Shown: positions 12,291 through 24,650, counted from the first letter of the stretch. The stretch is 64,000 nt of DNA from Hirundichthys speculiger (GCA_018398805.1 JAGFBZ010000863.1:1986501-2050500); one strand, 5' to 3'. Notes: generated by a model not told the origin, from the sequence alone. Translations and numbers: made by a program.

Positions 12291-12642
12291 AAGGTTGTAA
12301 TTCATATTTTTCTCTCTCTCTCTCTCTTTTAAATATTACTACATGTGTATCTAATGCATTAGTTTACAATAACATACTAAAATCAAGACACCCTGCTCCT
12401 AAAGAGCAATGTATGAAATGGTGAGACCTGAATAGTAGCATTTTATTAAGAAAGTTCTTTTCATTACCTTTCACAGTTTCAATTTCACCACTTTATATTT
12501 ATTAGTTGGTGTTGAATTTCTGATGCACTGACCATGGGATTAAAAGGCAACAGAGTTAATCATCCCCAACCAATATTCCTTTTTATTATTTGCTGAAAAA
12601 TGTAATTCATTACTGCCTATGCAACTGCATCCTTTTGTTTGC

Positions 12643-12745
12643 TGTTGGGCAGCACAATGGCTCAGGGCCTTTCTTGTATGTTTTCCTTGTACTTGTGTGG
12701 GTTTTCTCCAATTGCGTTCCTCAGTCAGAAGAAAATCATGTTCTG
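12643..12745 (+). repeat. Fragment of the same dispersed repeat, upstream part
   Basis: GGGCAGCACAATGGCTCAGGG, TTTCCTTGTACTTGTGTGGG and TTTTCTCCAATTGCG match the stretch that precedes the L2-like tail in longer copies (compare 48840-48900). The tail itself is missing here. Confidence 0.5.
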
Positions 12746-12749
12746 TTTT

Positions 12750-15700
12750 GTTGTTTTGTTTTTTTTCCCCATGCTTCATAAAAATAAAATGAGTGGCCAT
12801 TTATCTGAACATCTTCAGACTCCAGAACATCCTCATAGAACAGTTTTACTGTTTATGAAGATATTAAAAATCTATTCTGACATGTTTCAGTAGTTGAATA
12901 TGTTACTTTAAAATAGAAAACAAACAGAACAAACAGGGAAAAATTTGTGGTAGAACTAAATTGTAAATTAAGAATTCATGAGACTGGAAATTTGCCTCAT
13001 GAGTATATGTATGCAACACGAGTACTAAACCGTTATGAAAACTATAAATGTTCTAAATCTTCTCTAAAATAACAATCAAAATTTGGTCAATTTTTACTTC
13101 TTTTGATGGCTGTCAAAAGGAAACACCACCACCATCCTGGCCAAAAACTGCAGCCAGTTTAGTGCCACAAATGGCTACGAGATACTAAATCAATCTGTGC
13201 AGAAAAATCTCAAATTTTGCACCACTGACTGTACTATAATGGTTTGGTAGAAAAATGTCCTTTTTATGTCACTAGGCAACTGTCAAAAGGAGGAAATAGC
13301 AGGAGAAACCCTAAACTTTCCCAAAAGTCAAACCTGTACTTCCTTAAATTGGCTGACTTTAATTTAAGGGTTCTTCTTCAGAGGACAAACCCCACAACAA
13401 TTAGTTATTAAGCATCTTTAATTTTTGTTTTCAGGTATAGCGATTATAGCTGGTAAATGAGTCAATATTTTCTGATGTGTGTATTTTCTATTTTCATAAC
13501 ATGTTTATAAATAAAAGAGAGTCTACAAGAGTGGTAACGGAGGAAACAAATAATTGCCTGACAGTAGAACATGTATAGACTCCCACCCCTTTTCTACCCT
13601 CCTATAATACTAATAGGATGAGTCGCTGACAGCGTCATTCATTTGTGCCGGATAGGACTTGACCTCACTATACAGTAACTCTCCCGTGTACTTTCATGGC
13701 CCTCTCTAATGGACCATTATTTCAGGTATTTCACAGCCAAAAAGACATTCAGCCTTGTTTTTGTGCTTTTTTTCTTCCCAATGTAAAAAGGAAATGTTTT
13801 AAGTGGCCCCTGGGTAGAGCATCCAGGAGGCAGGACGAACGCATCGCAGAAATTGTAGTTTTTGTTTAGTGCATGTCTGTACTGGCAGATGAGGTGACTG
13901 ACTGACTTGTAATCAAAACTGTTATATAATCTACTAATATTATTAATATGTCAATAGAAATAATTACAAGCAGAAAATACTTAAAAAATAGAAGGAAGTG
14001 CAAAACTAAAAGGGAGATGGGTCACAATCAGGGATTAAGTGCCCATATTGTGTCTAGATAACAAAAAGGTTTCAGAACAACTTTTATCTAGATGTTTCCT
14101 TGATATAACTCCCCTTCTGAGGTGAATAAAGTATAATTTTATTGAACTGAAAATAGTTTACGACGTTCAGCATCTCAGAAGCAGAAATGAAGCCTTTTTG
14201 ATTCAAAAGTTATTACGTTGTCTTAGACCCTTTTCCATAATTCAATAAAAGTTATTTTCTTTACAGGATTAATAAAGTATTATTGAATTGGACTGAATTG
14301 ATCAAGATGATAAAAATAAAACATGTTAGGTCACAAGCCTGGCTCCTGCACAAACAAAAAACAAGGAGGAACTACAATTTGTGGAAACATTATAATAACA
14401 CCTTCTATTGATTGGTATGTTGTAGTTTTTCACTGAATAGTACAGACCTTTGTCTCTATAAGATATCACTGATTTAAAAAGTATAGTATTTTCATCTCTG
14501 AGTTTCTTGGAGTCAGTAAAAGGGTCATGAGACTGCTGATGGCTGTTTTTCAAAACTGCATACTGGAGACTGTGCACCATCAGTACAAACCAGTAGCGTA
14601 CCAAAGTCATTTAGCAGTGTTTGGACTTGTCAAGCATTTTTTTTATTGTCAGAAAATGAATGAATGAATGGGATAAAATAAGCTAAAATGAAAATTGTTC
14701 TTTGTTACAATAGCATACCTGTGTTTAGCTGCAAGTAGGAAAAGCAGAATGTTTATATGAATGTTTTTCTATTTTGAAGTATGTAATGCCCTGGAAATAT
14801 TAATCAAAATACATTGCCTGAATTTAACTAGGCAAAGAGGTAAGAGCCTCCCACTGGAAAAGTGTTGCAAAGATCAATATATTACAGCCTGCACCAAGTT
14901 ATATATAATCTAAACTGATGCAGTGAGCACCTTCCAAAAATAATCATATCAGAAGACATACCCTGTGGTCATGGAAAAGATGTTACTATGTTTTAAAAGG
15001 GTCAAATTATTGGTCTGCATCAATAAAAAGAATCAACACTTACGGAAATTGCTGACGATACCAAAATAGTATTAAGAACTGTTAAGAACACATTTCAGTG
15101 GGCTTGGTAGCATAAATATTCAACTCTGGAGCAATTTAGCAGTTTTAGAAAGACGGCCACATCAGGGTAAGAAGTGCAGTGGAGAAAGTGGTGCATTAAT
15201 CATAATAACAAAACTGACTTCTGAACAAAATCAATCATTTTTAGTCATAGATTAAGAGGAACAATTATGTCTCCACATTCATCAGCCCAGTGATAGAGTG
15301 TTAAAATGAGCATGAAGTGCACATGGATCCTCAGTTTAATAGTATCAAGCGTTTTTCCAGATGTGCTCGACAAGACTTCAAACGGTGGTCCAACTGTCCC
15401 ACCATCAAATCAACAGGCCATCTGGCTTATAAATACACCAGGCTCTTTTTGCTTTGTCAGCTTAAACAAATACAAAATGGCAGAGTTTCATACGCTACAT
15501 TTCCTATTATCAATTTTAATATGCATTGGGCAAAACTTGTTCAAGCGACAAGCATGAACTTTTAAATTCATTTATGGTGCAACATTGTTTTCACTTTAAA
15601 TGACAATAAAAATGTCACATCAACTGAAAAATCACTGCTCGCGCAACACTTTAAGGGTTGAAATTGAAACACTAAGATTGTCTTGACCCACTCAATGCCA

Positions 15701-15765
15701 AAAGATACTCAAAAGATCAAAAAATGGGTTATGGTTAATATGTAATACATACATATATACATATA
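12750..15765. other. No gene seen; AT-rich DNA
   Basis: About 3 kb without a recognised repeat or ORF with protein-like content. A TGAATGAATGAATGGG stretch near 14655 could be an old LINE tail. The segment around 13570-13760 is less AT-rich and non-repetitive, but nothing else marks it. Confidence 0.45.
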
Positions 15766-15768
15766 TAT

Positions 15769-16503
15769 TGGGGCTGTCAGTCGATTAAATTTTTTAATCA
15801 AGATTAATTGAAAGATTTTCATAGTTAACTCGTGATTAATTGCACATTAATCACATTTTTTTTAATGTTCTGTTTATCCATCCGTCCATCATCTATACCC
15901 ATTTTGTCCTATACAGGGTCAAAGGGATCTGCTTTATTTATTATTAAGCCTTTAGATTTAAAACTGGAAGTCCACCAATGTTGCCGTACTTTTTGGGAGC
16001 TTAATTCATCATGCTTCTTTGGGTATTTTGTCCGGGCTACTGCTTGACCACAGTAATTAGCTGACGGCAGCTAAGCTAAGCTCCATGGCAGCAGCGAGGT
16101 ACTCAGAAGGACATTAAGCGCTGTTCCTTAGAGTTTTTGCCACACTCACTGAGCTTGGAGGGTTGATGACACTTGTGAAATGTCTGGCATACTTGTATCT
16201 ACAAAATGATACCAACCTGCAAAAACAAGCGAGTGTCGGATGTGAAACTAACCTTACCACCTCCTGCGGTGGTAACTCAATTCACAGCGACAGTAAATAC
16301 AAACAACCTTTTTCTTGTCAAGAGACCCATCTGGCAGCACCTTAAAGCTAAACTTGCTGTTCATAAGACCCTTTTCTGTCGCCAAGTCTGTCAACAAGTT
16401 GACTGTAAATACACTTATTGGCCGAGGGTCATATTTACAGAAATGTGTGTGCGTTAATCTCACGTATAAAAAAAAAAAAAATTGTGGCATTAAACAGAAT
16501 TTA
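15769..16503 (+). mobile_element. hAT-type element, GGGCTGTCAGTCGATTAAA end, right end lost
   Basis: The left terminus GGGCTGTCAGTCGATTAAA is followed by subterminal TTAATCAAGATTAATTG and GTTAACTCGTGATTAATTGC, a recognisable fish hAT-type pattern. Toward the right end GTGCGTTAATCTCACG and TTGTGGCATTAAACAG recall the other subterminal region, but the terminal repeat is cut off by a (TA)n tract. No target duplication or transposase frame is visible. The ORFs inside are short and frame-inconsistent. Confidence 0.65.
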
Positions 16504-16516
16504 CCTATATTTACCT

Positions 16517-16517
<1 letters not shown>

Positions 16518-16582
<65 letters not shown>
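16518..16582. repeat. (TA)n microsatellite
   Basis: About 65 bp of nearly pure TA. It joins the hAT-type element on the left to a LINE remnant on the right. Confidence 0.9.
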
Positions 16583-16585
<3 letters not shown>

Positions 16586-16599
16586 CATCTTACATGCAA

Positions 16600-16905
16600 A
16601 TCATGTATACATGGATAGAAACCAATAGGTTCCACCAATAGGTTTTTAAATGTAGGCCCGTGAAGAAAGCTCTGAACTTGCCTCTCTAAGGTAGACACAG
16701 TTGTAATTGACCTCAGGTCAGCAGGCAGCTTGTTCCATTGACCAGGACTACAGGAACTGGATGTATCCTCAGCAGACTTGGATTTAATTCTTGGCACAGC
16801 TAAAAGGCTGACATCTGATGACCTGAGAGACCTGATCAGTTTATAGATGGTGAGCAAGTCAGAGATGTACTGAGGGGCCAAAGTACTAAGTACTTTCTAG
16901 ATGAG
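16600..16905 (-). pseudogene. LINE ORF2 C-terminal remnant
   Basis: The minus strand reads PQYISDLLTIYKLIRSLRSS, then DVSLLAVPRIKSKS, then GQWNKLPADLRSITTVSTL. This is the order (P-YLSDLL, LRSSD--LL-VPR, WN-LP--LR) seen at the extreme C-terminus of many fish LINE ORF2 proteins. The frame is intact from about 16881 to 16600, then enters the (TA)n tract. Only the last hundred or so residues remain and the catalytic core is absent. Confidence 0.65.
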
Positions 16906-16974
16906 TAGGAGGATATTGAAAGTAATACCATCATGTACTGGGAGCTGAAAGGGTGACTTAAGTACAGAGGTAAT

Positions 16975-17600
16975 ACAACCCCAAAACAGAAAAAAGTTGG
17001 GAACAGTGTGAAAAATAGACATAAAAGGAAAGAAAAACAGTGACTCTCAGATTTGTTGTTGCCTTTCATTTGTATTTGTTTACAGATTTTGTAGTTGTTT
17101 TTTTAAATGTTTTTTTCTTATCAACTTCATTTCATTTGTCAAAATGTGTTAAATTTCAGGCTTGTAACACATTTCCAAAGCATCTGGCATGGGAGCAATT
17201 TTGTGCTAAATTTTGTGTAATAATAAAAAAAGAAAAAGCTATCACTCACATAGGTGATGTAAACATGTTGATTTATGATGACAATTTAGTACAAAATCAT
17301 TATTTTGTACTCCTAAGGCTTTCATGAATGCACCTCATCAACAAACACATGATGAAATCACTAAAATGTATTAAGAAAAACATTCCTCAAAAAACAAGTT
17401 TGGAACGGAGTTACATATTTCTCCTTCTTTATTGCATGATATCATTGATCAATTCAAGGACTTTGCAGCAATGTCAATGCATAAAGATGCAAGCATGAGC
17501 TGGACACCTGTAGTTTCAACCCCCCCAGACAGCAGTGCATCAGAAACTTCTGTTCATCAATAGCTCAATAACATACCCACAAGACCAAAAGAAACGTGTA
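16975..17600. other. Possible Tc1-type terminus and unassigned DNA
   Basis: ACCCCAAAACAGAAAAAAGT followed by TGGGAACAGTGTGAAAAATA resembles the terminus of a widespread fish Tc1-type element (CCCCAATTCC..AAAGTTGGGA), strongly diverged. The rest of the block, including the 95-codon ORF at 17040-17327, has no recognisable motif. Confidence 0.3.
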
Positions 17601-17659
17601 CTGCAGTGCTTGACAAATGTAGTTACATTCAAAAAGGCCGGAGAACATGCTGAAAAAAA

Positions 17660-17965
17660 AAAAAATATATATATATTGCTGAAGGTTATTACTGTGGGCA
17701 GGAAGGATTTCCTGTTGCAGTTTGTGTTGCAGGAGATCTGAAGAAGCTTCCGACTTAAGACACTGTGTTGATGAATCACTTTGTTGTCGTGAGGATGTTC
17801 GGGGGGGTCCATTATGTTTTTCATGCTATGAAGCATCCTGCTTTGCACAATCACCTCTACAGGCTCCAAAACAGTGCAAGCCTTCATTATAACTCGCTGG
17901 CTCTGATGCTGCTATGCCAACAGAAGACTGAAGATGAGATGGCACTTTCCACCACAGACTTCTAG
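17660..17965 (-). pseudogene. LINE 3' coding fragment
   Basis: GGGCAGGAAGGATTTCCTGT, GAAGAAGCTTCCGACTTAAG, GCTCTGATGCTGCTATGCC and GGCACTTTCCACCACAGACT match, in order, the antisense of a common fish LINE ORF2 downstream region as I remember it. There are stops and frameshifts throughout. It is a different segment from the neighbours at 16600 and 18960, so I cannot say that the three belong to one insertion. Confidence 0.5.
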
Positions 17966-17999
17966 AAATCTCTAAAAATCTGTAAGCACTTGCACATAA

Positions 18000-18950
18000 A
18001 TCACCTCCTCCCTAAAAACCAACTTGAGAATTACAAATGTCGGGGAAAATATGGATTTGATCATAAGAACACGTGTATCTTCACGAAAAACAGTCGATCA
18101 CCAGTTGGGAGCCCAGGGACCAGCATATAAGGTGTAAACCTTCTTATAACCTCCTCAGCCTGCATTGATTACTTACTTTTATTTGCTTTTTTAACAAGGA
18201 AACACGCTATACCAGTTACAAATTACTTCCAATGTTTAAGTAGCCTACCAGTACTGGCTACTATCGTAGAGTCATTCAATAAGTTGCTGTTTTTTTCAAA
18301 GGCATTGTGAAGTGGTGCTGCAGCCAGGCGCTCAGATACATTAGAGAACTCTGTCACTGAAAAGCCCTGCTTCATGTCCATGTTGTGCAGGACAGAATTG
18401 ATTTACACACTTTAATGAGTTTACAGAGCAGGGTGTCACCACTTGCTTCCAAATACAACCACCTCATGGTCAGGACACCAGTGCACTCTATAATAGCCCG
18501 ATTAAACAAATTTGTGCTGCACACGTTTCATGAATGAAGCCATGTGTTTTGGGGGTGGTGTCTACATCTGGCTCACTAGTATGACCCAAATCAGGCAATA
18601 AAGAAAATTGCAGTACCTAAACTGACCTTAGTGAACTTGCTCCAAAACTGAGTCAATCTCCTTTGACACCCATGGTAATTTGTCCAATGTTAGAGCGGAA
18701 ACAAACATTTTTATGGCTGAGTTCAAAAACAGTTTTCATCCCCATATCCAGATTTCACACCTATAGTAACTATACAGGACGTAGATTTTTACTTGACAGA
18801 GCAGGCAAAATTATATGAAACCAAAACTGTATGCATAAATAGGGACATAAATGTTTTGGTCCTCAGAGCCAGATTTTACATTCATGGCAACAAATACGGG
18901 AGTGCAATTTTTTTTTACCTAATGAGGCAAAATTATATACATAAATAGGA
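18000..18950. other. No gene seen; weak internal repetition
   Basis: The word AGGCAAAATTATAT occurs near 18807 and again near 18930, each followed closely by CATAAATAGG, suggesting an old duplicated repeat. No coding signal. Confidence 0.35.
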
Positions 18951-18959
18951 AGATGTGTG

Positions 18960-19345
18960 CCCCCCTACCTTTCCCTCACCCACCCGGGCAGTGTTGTCTC
19001 CATAAAGCTCAGAGTTCTGTGGAGGATTATAGCTGCTCCCAGTATTGCGCTCTTCTGGACTGAGATCTCAGATGTTGTTCCTGGTATCTGCTGAAGCCCA
19101 CTGATCCGGCTTGGGGGTTACAGCTCCCAGTGCCCCGATCACTATTGGCACCACTGCTCCCTTCACTCTCTACATTTTTTCCAGACTTCAGCACTTTGTA
19201 TTTGTCTTTTCCATGGAGGGTGTTCTTCTACTACAGCTGGGTCTTGGTCCCTCCAGCTGAGGCACCCTTCAGGTTGGCCTGCTGAACCTTTTCAGATGAA
19301 CTAACTCTGCCCAGACCTCCACCTAGACCCAGCTGTGAAAAAGCC
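18960..19345 (-). pseudogene. LINE C-terminal fragment with VIGALGAVTPK motif
   Basis: On the minus strand, around 19190-18970, shifted frames give VPIVIGALGAVTPKPDQW, then IPGTTSEISVQKSAILGAA, then LHRTLS. This string is the conserved C-terminal end of a fish non-LTR retrotransposon protein known to me (V-IGALG-V-P--DQWLQQIPGTTSEISVQKSA-LGTA-ILRRTL). At least two frameshifts separate the pieces. The clade is uncertain. Upstream reverse transcriptase motifs are not present. Confidence 0.6.
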
Positions 19346-19811
19346 TCAGGGACTGCAAAATGAACAGCAAAATAGCGATGGAGCTCTTGATGTTGCAGTG
19401 GAGCACTGGCTCATCAAGCTCATCAATCACTAGTGCTCAATTGAAGCTCCACCAGTCCACATTTTAACTCTGACAAAACTTGATTCACATGTCATTTTAG
19501 TGGTGATGTCAAAAGCAAAGATGGATCAACAGATTTGATTAAAATGAATATAAGATAAGGTTATTTCCCATAAAAGGCCTCCAGGCTTGCAAATTTTGCC
19601 CATTTACCCATTTTGGGATTCACTCTGTTTGGACAGTCACCTCCTTCTTTGCTTCCCCTCCCCCAAAACATGATTCGGTGATTAGTGAGGTCACAGGGGC
19701 TTTGTACTTTCCCATTCATTATTTAAATTCAACTTCAATTCACTTTTATTTATGTAGGGCCAATTCACGACAATGGCATCCCGAAACAGTTAAAACGAAA
19801 CCATTCCATGC

Positions 19812-20988
19812 TAGGGATGGAATGGTCACCGGTATTACGGTAAAGCGCGGTAAAATTTTACGTGATAACGATTACCGTTTATGTTTGACTTCATCTCATT
19901 ACTGCGGTCGATTACCGGGATATGGAATATCAGCCTCATTCAAGTCTACGAGCGACTCGCAACTGTGTCTCGTATAAATTTGTAGCTTATATCATCGGCA
20001 TTGTAACGTAAGCATGGCGGAAAGTGGTGATAGCACACAGGACCTTTACCAATCCACTAAATGACAAAGTCCAAGGTCTGTTTTTTTTGTTTTTTTTAAG
20101 AATGCAGAGGGACAACTGGTGGAGGACAATTATCCTGTCAGCAGAGCACTTGTTTACATTTTATTGTAATTTGTACAAGCAACTTGAAGGAGCTAAGCCT
20201 AATGCTTCAAGCTACTGAGATGAGTATCTCAGGAGTAGATACTCCTGAGATACTGGTCGATGCGCTTCGCTAACTCACATTTCGTAAACGGTACCGTTGC
20301 GTGTTCATTGAAAAAATGACCAGAACAATGTTCTTCTGATGCAGTTAATATATTAATTTATTCCATTAACTGATCCAAAAACCATAATGTTAGAGCCACA
20401 GCGGTCAAAAACCTTTTGCCCTTCCGGGTCCAACATCTAACCAATAACAGGCAGCTACCTTTATACCTGACCCTCAGGTAACAACACAGCGACACCCACA
20501 GACACACAGAGTGAACTACAATTCATAACATATTTGGCTCTTATACAACTGTTTCTTTATTTGCACATTTATACTTATTCAAGGTTCAGCTTAAAGTCCA
20601 AAGTTTATTTCATCTGAACTTGCACTATAATTTTTGTTCCTGATAATTGTTTGCATATTTTGACCTACTATGGTTGTTAAAGTGCTTATTTAAATTTGCA
20701 CCAGACAAATAAGCTTTGTTCCTGTTATTTATTTTGTTTATTTAAAATAAAACCTCTTTCAGTGCCAGTTGTTTGCCCTTTTAATGTGAAAGTTTCATTT
20801 TGATAAGATTTTGGCTTCTGATGTTTTAGTATGACAAGAAAATCACAAGAGATTGTGAAATTATTCAAATGTATGTGTATTTTTTAGACATTTGTACAGC
20901 AATTAAGAATACCCCGATAATATTGTAAACCATGATAATTTGGTCACTATAATCGAGATATAAAATTTTCCATATCGTTAGATCCCTA
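19812..20988 (+). mobile_element. Full-length non-autonomous hAT-type element (1.18 kb)
   Basis: Starts TAGGGATGGAATGGTCACCG and ends, read on the opposite strand, TAGGGATCTAACGATATGG, giving imperfect inverted ends. Flanks TTCCATGC (19804-19811) and TTTTATGC (20989-20996) agree at six of eight bases, consistent with the 8-bp target duplication of hAT elements. Inside, ATGGCGGAAAGTGGTGATAG near 20013 looks like the start of a transposase frame (MAESGDSTQ) that soon breaks, so this is a deletion derivative. Both flanks carry AATTCA-rich sequence that may be one older repeat split by this insertion. Confidence 0.8.
20223..20254. repeat. Perfect 15-bp palindromic arms inside the hAT element
   Basis: AGTATCTCAGGAGTA at 20223-20237 and its exact reverse complement TACTCCTGAGATACT at 20240-20254 are separated by only GA. 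As RNA or single-stranded DNA this would form a tight hairpin. Confidence 0.95.
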
Positions 20989-21639
20989 TTTTATGCTTTA
21001 GAACTTAAATATAATCAATTTATGTCCAAAATATATTCCTGTTCAGTCAAATTCACAGTATTTCATGCACAATCCCATTCGTTCCATTTTCTAATCCAAA
21101 TCATGACCCTATTCTTTTGGATCACGATTCACTTAATCCAATTAATTCCAAATCATAATTCAGTTAATTTTTATTTATATCAATTATATTCATGATTGAG
21201 AAAGGAGACTCCAAGTGATTTCTTGAAAAACAGCAAAAAGCAACCCTGCAGCATCAACCATGATGTTAACATCTGGCATCATCAAAGTCAGGATGGGAGA
21301 AAGTGAAAGGAATGGCAGGAAGAGAATTTCAGAGGAAAGCAAAGCGTCTAACTTCTAATAAAATAATGATAAATACTTCCTAACATCATTAAAATTACAG
21401 TTTCAATGACGTTGAAAAACGTTTACATATTACAGAAATCTCAACTTATAACTCACAGCTGTGATACGATTTTTAATTAAATGATGTGAATTTAAAAAAA
21501 TATTTACGTGACCAAATGTAATGTTCAGTCTAATTGGCTTCATTGCAAGATACATAACTTCAAAATCTGCTTTGTTGTTATATTTTGATTGGCTTTTCAA
21601 AGACCAGATTCATGAATTTAACAAAAACATGTTCTTTAT

Positions 21640-21681
21640 CAGCATCAGCCTCAGGTACATCAGCATCAGCCTCAGGTACAT
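21640..21681. repeat. Perfect tandem duplication, 2 x 21 bp
   Basis: The 21-bp unit CAGCATCAGC-CTCAGGTACAT occurs twice head to tail with no mismatch, so it is a recent local duplication or a short tandem repeat allele. Confidence 0.9.
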
Positions 21682-22069
21682 TTGCAGAGCTTATCCTTTC
21701 AAAGAATAAGAAAAACTCAGTTGAGTTTTTTGCAGACTAGTCTTATATATGCATGTGTGTGTGTGTGTATAAAAAGGTATCTATAATATAAAATTCTTGT
21801 TAGGAGCCTGATCATCAAACGCTTAACGATCTGACAACAAATGATCATCAAAGCACGTATTGTCAACAAAAAAACATGCAGGAAATGAGGTGCAACCATG
21901 TCCAATACAGGAGTTGAACATTTGAAAATGGTCCAAGGGAGGAAACAAGCAGTCTGTGTGATGATTTGCTCATAACACACACGCGCACACACAAACACAA
22001 AAAAACACGAGTAAGGGAATGGATTCTGACAACAGGGACCATAGACAGTCTGTGCTATAGAGACAGCTG

Positions 22070-23934
22070 AAAGTAGTATCAGGGGTCACCACAGCAAATA
22101 TCCAGCTCCATCTAATCCTATTCTCTGCATCATCTTTCCTCACACCAGCTAACTTCATGTTCTCTTTCATGACATCCATAAATCTTCTCTTTGGTCTTCT
22201 TCAAGGCCTCCTGCCTGACAGTTTCAACCTCATCATCCTTCTACCAATATAATCACTTTTCTTCCCCTGTACATGTCCAAACCATCTCAGTTTGGCTTCT
22301 CTGACTTTCTCTCCAAAACATCTAACATACGCTGTCCCTCGGATACTCATTCCTGATCCTAGAACCTCAACATTTTAACCTCTGCTACCTCCAAATCTGC
22401 CTTCTGCTTTTCCTCAGAGCCAGTCTCTAAATCATACATTGCAGGTCTCACCACCATCTTGCACACCTTTCCTTTCTTTCTTGCTGATACTCGTTTATCA
22501 CGCATCACACCTGACTCTATCGCCAAACATTCAAACTTTGTTACCACTTTTCAACACTCTGTTGCTTCTGGTGCTCTGAAACTGTTGACCCCAAGTACTT
22601 AAAATCCTCTAACTTCTTCATTTCTGCTCCCGTTCCACTTGGGTCCCTCTCATTCACACACATGTATTCTGCCTTGCTGTGGTTAGCCTTCATTCCACCC
22701 CTTTCCCAATCATACCTCCACCACTCTAGAAATTTTCCTCCACCTTCTCCCTGCTGTCATTACAGATCTCAATTTCATCTGCAAACATCATAGCCCCATG
22801 AAGATTCCTTACCCCATCTGTCCGTCTGCCCATCACCATAACAAACAAGAAGAGGCTCAGAGCTGATCCTTTTATGCGTCCCACCTCCAGCCTGAACTGC
22901 TATGTCACACCCACGGCACACCTCAACATTGTTTTACAGCTCTCATACATGTCCTGCACCACTCTAACATACTTTTCTACTACTCCAGATTTTCTTATAC
23001 AATACCATAGCTCCTCTCCCGGCACCCTGTCACATCCTTTCTCAAGGTTGACAAAGACACAATGCAGCTCCCTCTGACGTTCTCTATATTTCTCCTTCAG
23101 CATCCTCAAAGCTAATGTTGCATCTGCAGTACTCTTAGTCTACCTTCCACTGCTCTTTCACATACTTTCACAACTATTGTGCGGCTCGTCAACTTTGTTC
23201 CACGATAGTTCCACTATCTCCCTTTATCTTAAAAAATTGGCACCAACCAGGACACTTCTCCATTCTTTAGGCATCTTTTTACTCTAAAATCTTGAACGTC
23301 TGAGTCAAAAACTGCCACCTCTCCCAGACACTTCCGTACCTCCACAGGTATGTTATCAGGACCAACTGCCTTTCCACTCTTCATCCTCTTCAATGCTCTC
23401 CTCAATTCAGCCTTACTAATATTTGTTACCTCCTGATTCAAAAGTCACCTTTTCTACTCTTCATTCTCTTTCATTTTCCTCATTCATCAGCTCTTCAAAG
23501 TACTCTTTCCATCTTCCTGTCACACTCCTAGCATCCATCAGTACATTTCCATCTCTATCCTAAATCACCCTATCCTGCTGCACATCCTTCCCCTCTCTGT
23601 GCCTTTGCCTCACCAACCTGTATAAGTAACTTTCTCCCACCTTGCTGTTCAACCATACAAATCATTATAAGCCTTTGGTTTTGGCCTCCAAGTACTCCTG
23701 TTTTACTCTCGTTGGTCCTCTCAGTCTCCCACTTCTTCTTAGCTAACCTCTCTCTCTTTGTAGATACTCCTGCACCTCCTCATTCCACCACCAAATCTCC
23801 TTGTCTCCTTTCCTTCAAGATATCACACCAAGTACTCTCTCACCAGCCTCCCTGATCATATTTGCTATAGATGTCCAGTCATCAGGAAGCACCACCTGAC
23901 CTCCCACAGCCTGTCTTAACTCCTCTGTGAAAGC
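22070..23934 (-). pseudogene. RTE-type LINE, reverse transcriptase half
   Basis: The minus strand encodes, from right to left, KRMKSGKAVGPDNIPVEV at about 23390 (the RTE motif before the palm), then ELHCVFVNLEKGCDRVPGEE at about 23060 (motif A) and AMMFADEIEICND at about 22775 (motif C). A thumb/C-terminal region follows, and a 3' end near GGGGTCACCACAGC at 22090, where recognisable similarity stops. The catalytic aspartate of motif A is asparagine and the FADD box reads FADE, and stops and frameshifts are common, so the copy is dead. It continues at 25668-26412 as the endonuclease half; the two are separated by a later insertion. Confidence 0.85.
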
Positions 23935-24089
23935 AGGGCATAAAATTAGAATTTTTACCAAGTAGCCCTTGGCTACCAGGTTTTTGAAGTTGGTAGCCAG
24001 CTAGCAATTTTGGTCGCCAGTGTTTTTCGTTGCCCCATACGCCCCCTTAGACTGCTTACATTGTCATGGATGCTCCCAGCATGTTCAGC

Positions 24090-24242
24090 AACTTCAGCCA
24101 GCTCTTTTGTTTCCTGTGTGCCATTATTGGACAAACTGATCAATCCAGGTGTGTCTGAGCATTGCTGTGAGGTCAGACACACCTGGATTAATCAGTTTGT
24201 CAATTAATGGCACACAGGAAACACAGCAGCTGGCTGAAGTTC
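24090..24242. repeat. Long inverted repeat (about 69-bp arms, 14-nt loop)
   Basis: The arm 24090-24158, containing CTTCAGCCAGCTCTTTTG and CAATCCAGGTGTGTCTGA, pairs with 24173-24242, containing TCAGACACACCTGGATTAAT and CAGCTGGCTGAAGTTC. Mismatches are few. The same structure is present at 56177-56331. Confidence 0.9.
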
Positions 24243-24650
24243 AGGAAGTAGTGCAGCTGTGCATAAAGCCACGTTAACATAATGTGAACATTCATTATAG
24301 CCTAAATGAAAACACAAAAGGGGTATATATGAAAAGTATTTATTTGAAGGGATTTGCATATTTTTTGTTCATTTAACATTGCTTGTATTTACATTTACAT
24401 TTGATTTTCATTCCACACATTGTTTTCATTTCATATTGCTCTTCTTTTACAGTTTTTCATCTCATTTCACGTGACTTTTCTTCACACTTTTAATGACTTA
24501 TTGTACTTATTTGTAGCAGACTTTGTATTTTCTATGACTGTTTTGGAAGGAGTGTATTTGTGGACTGGTCCAGAGTAGTTTATTTTACATGAGAGAGGAG
24601 CCCAATCCTATTCACTGTAACAATCTTTTTTATTTCTTCACGCGCTATCC

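Noticed and set aside
20325..20340. AGAACAATGTTCT as a steroid-receptor-type palindrome
   Set aside because: The spacer is one base instead of three and it lies inside a decaying hAT element.
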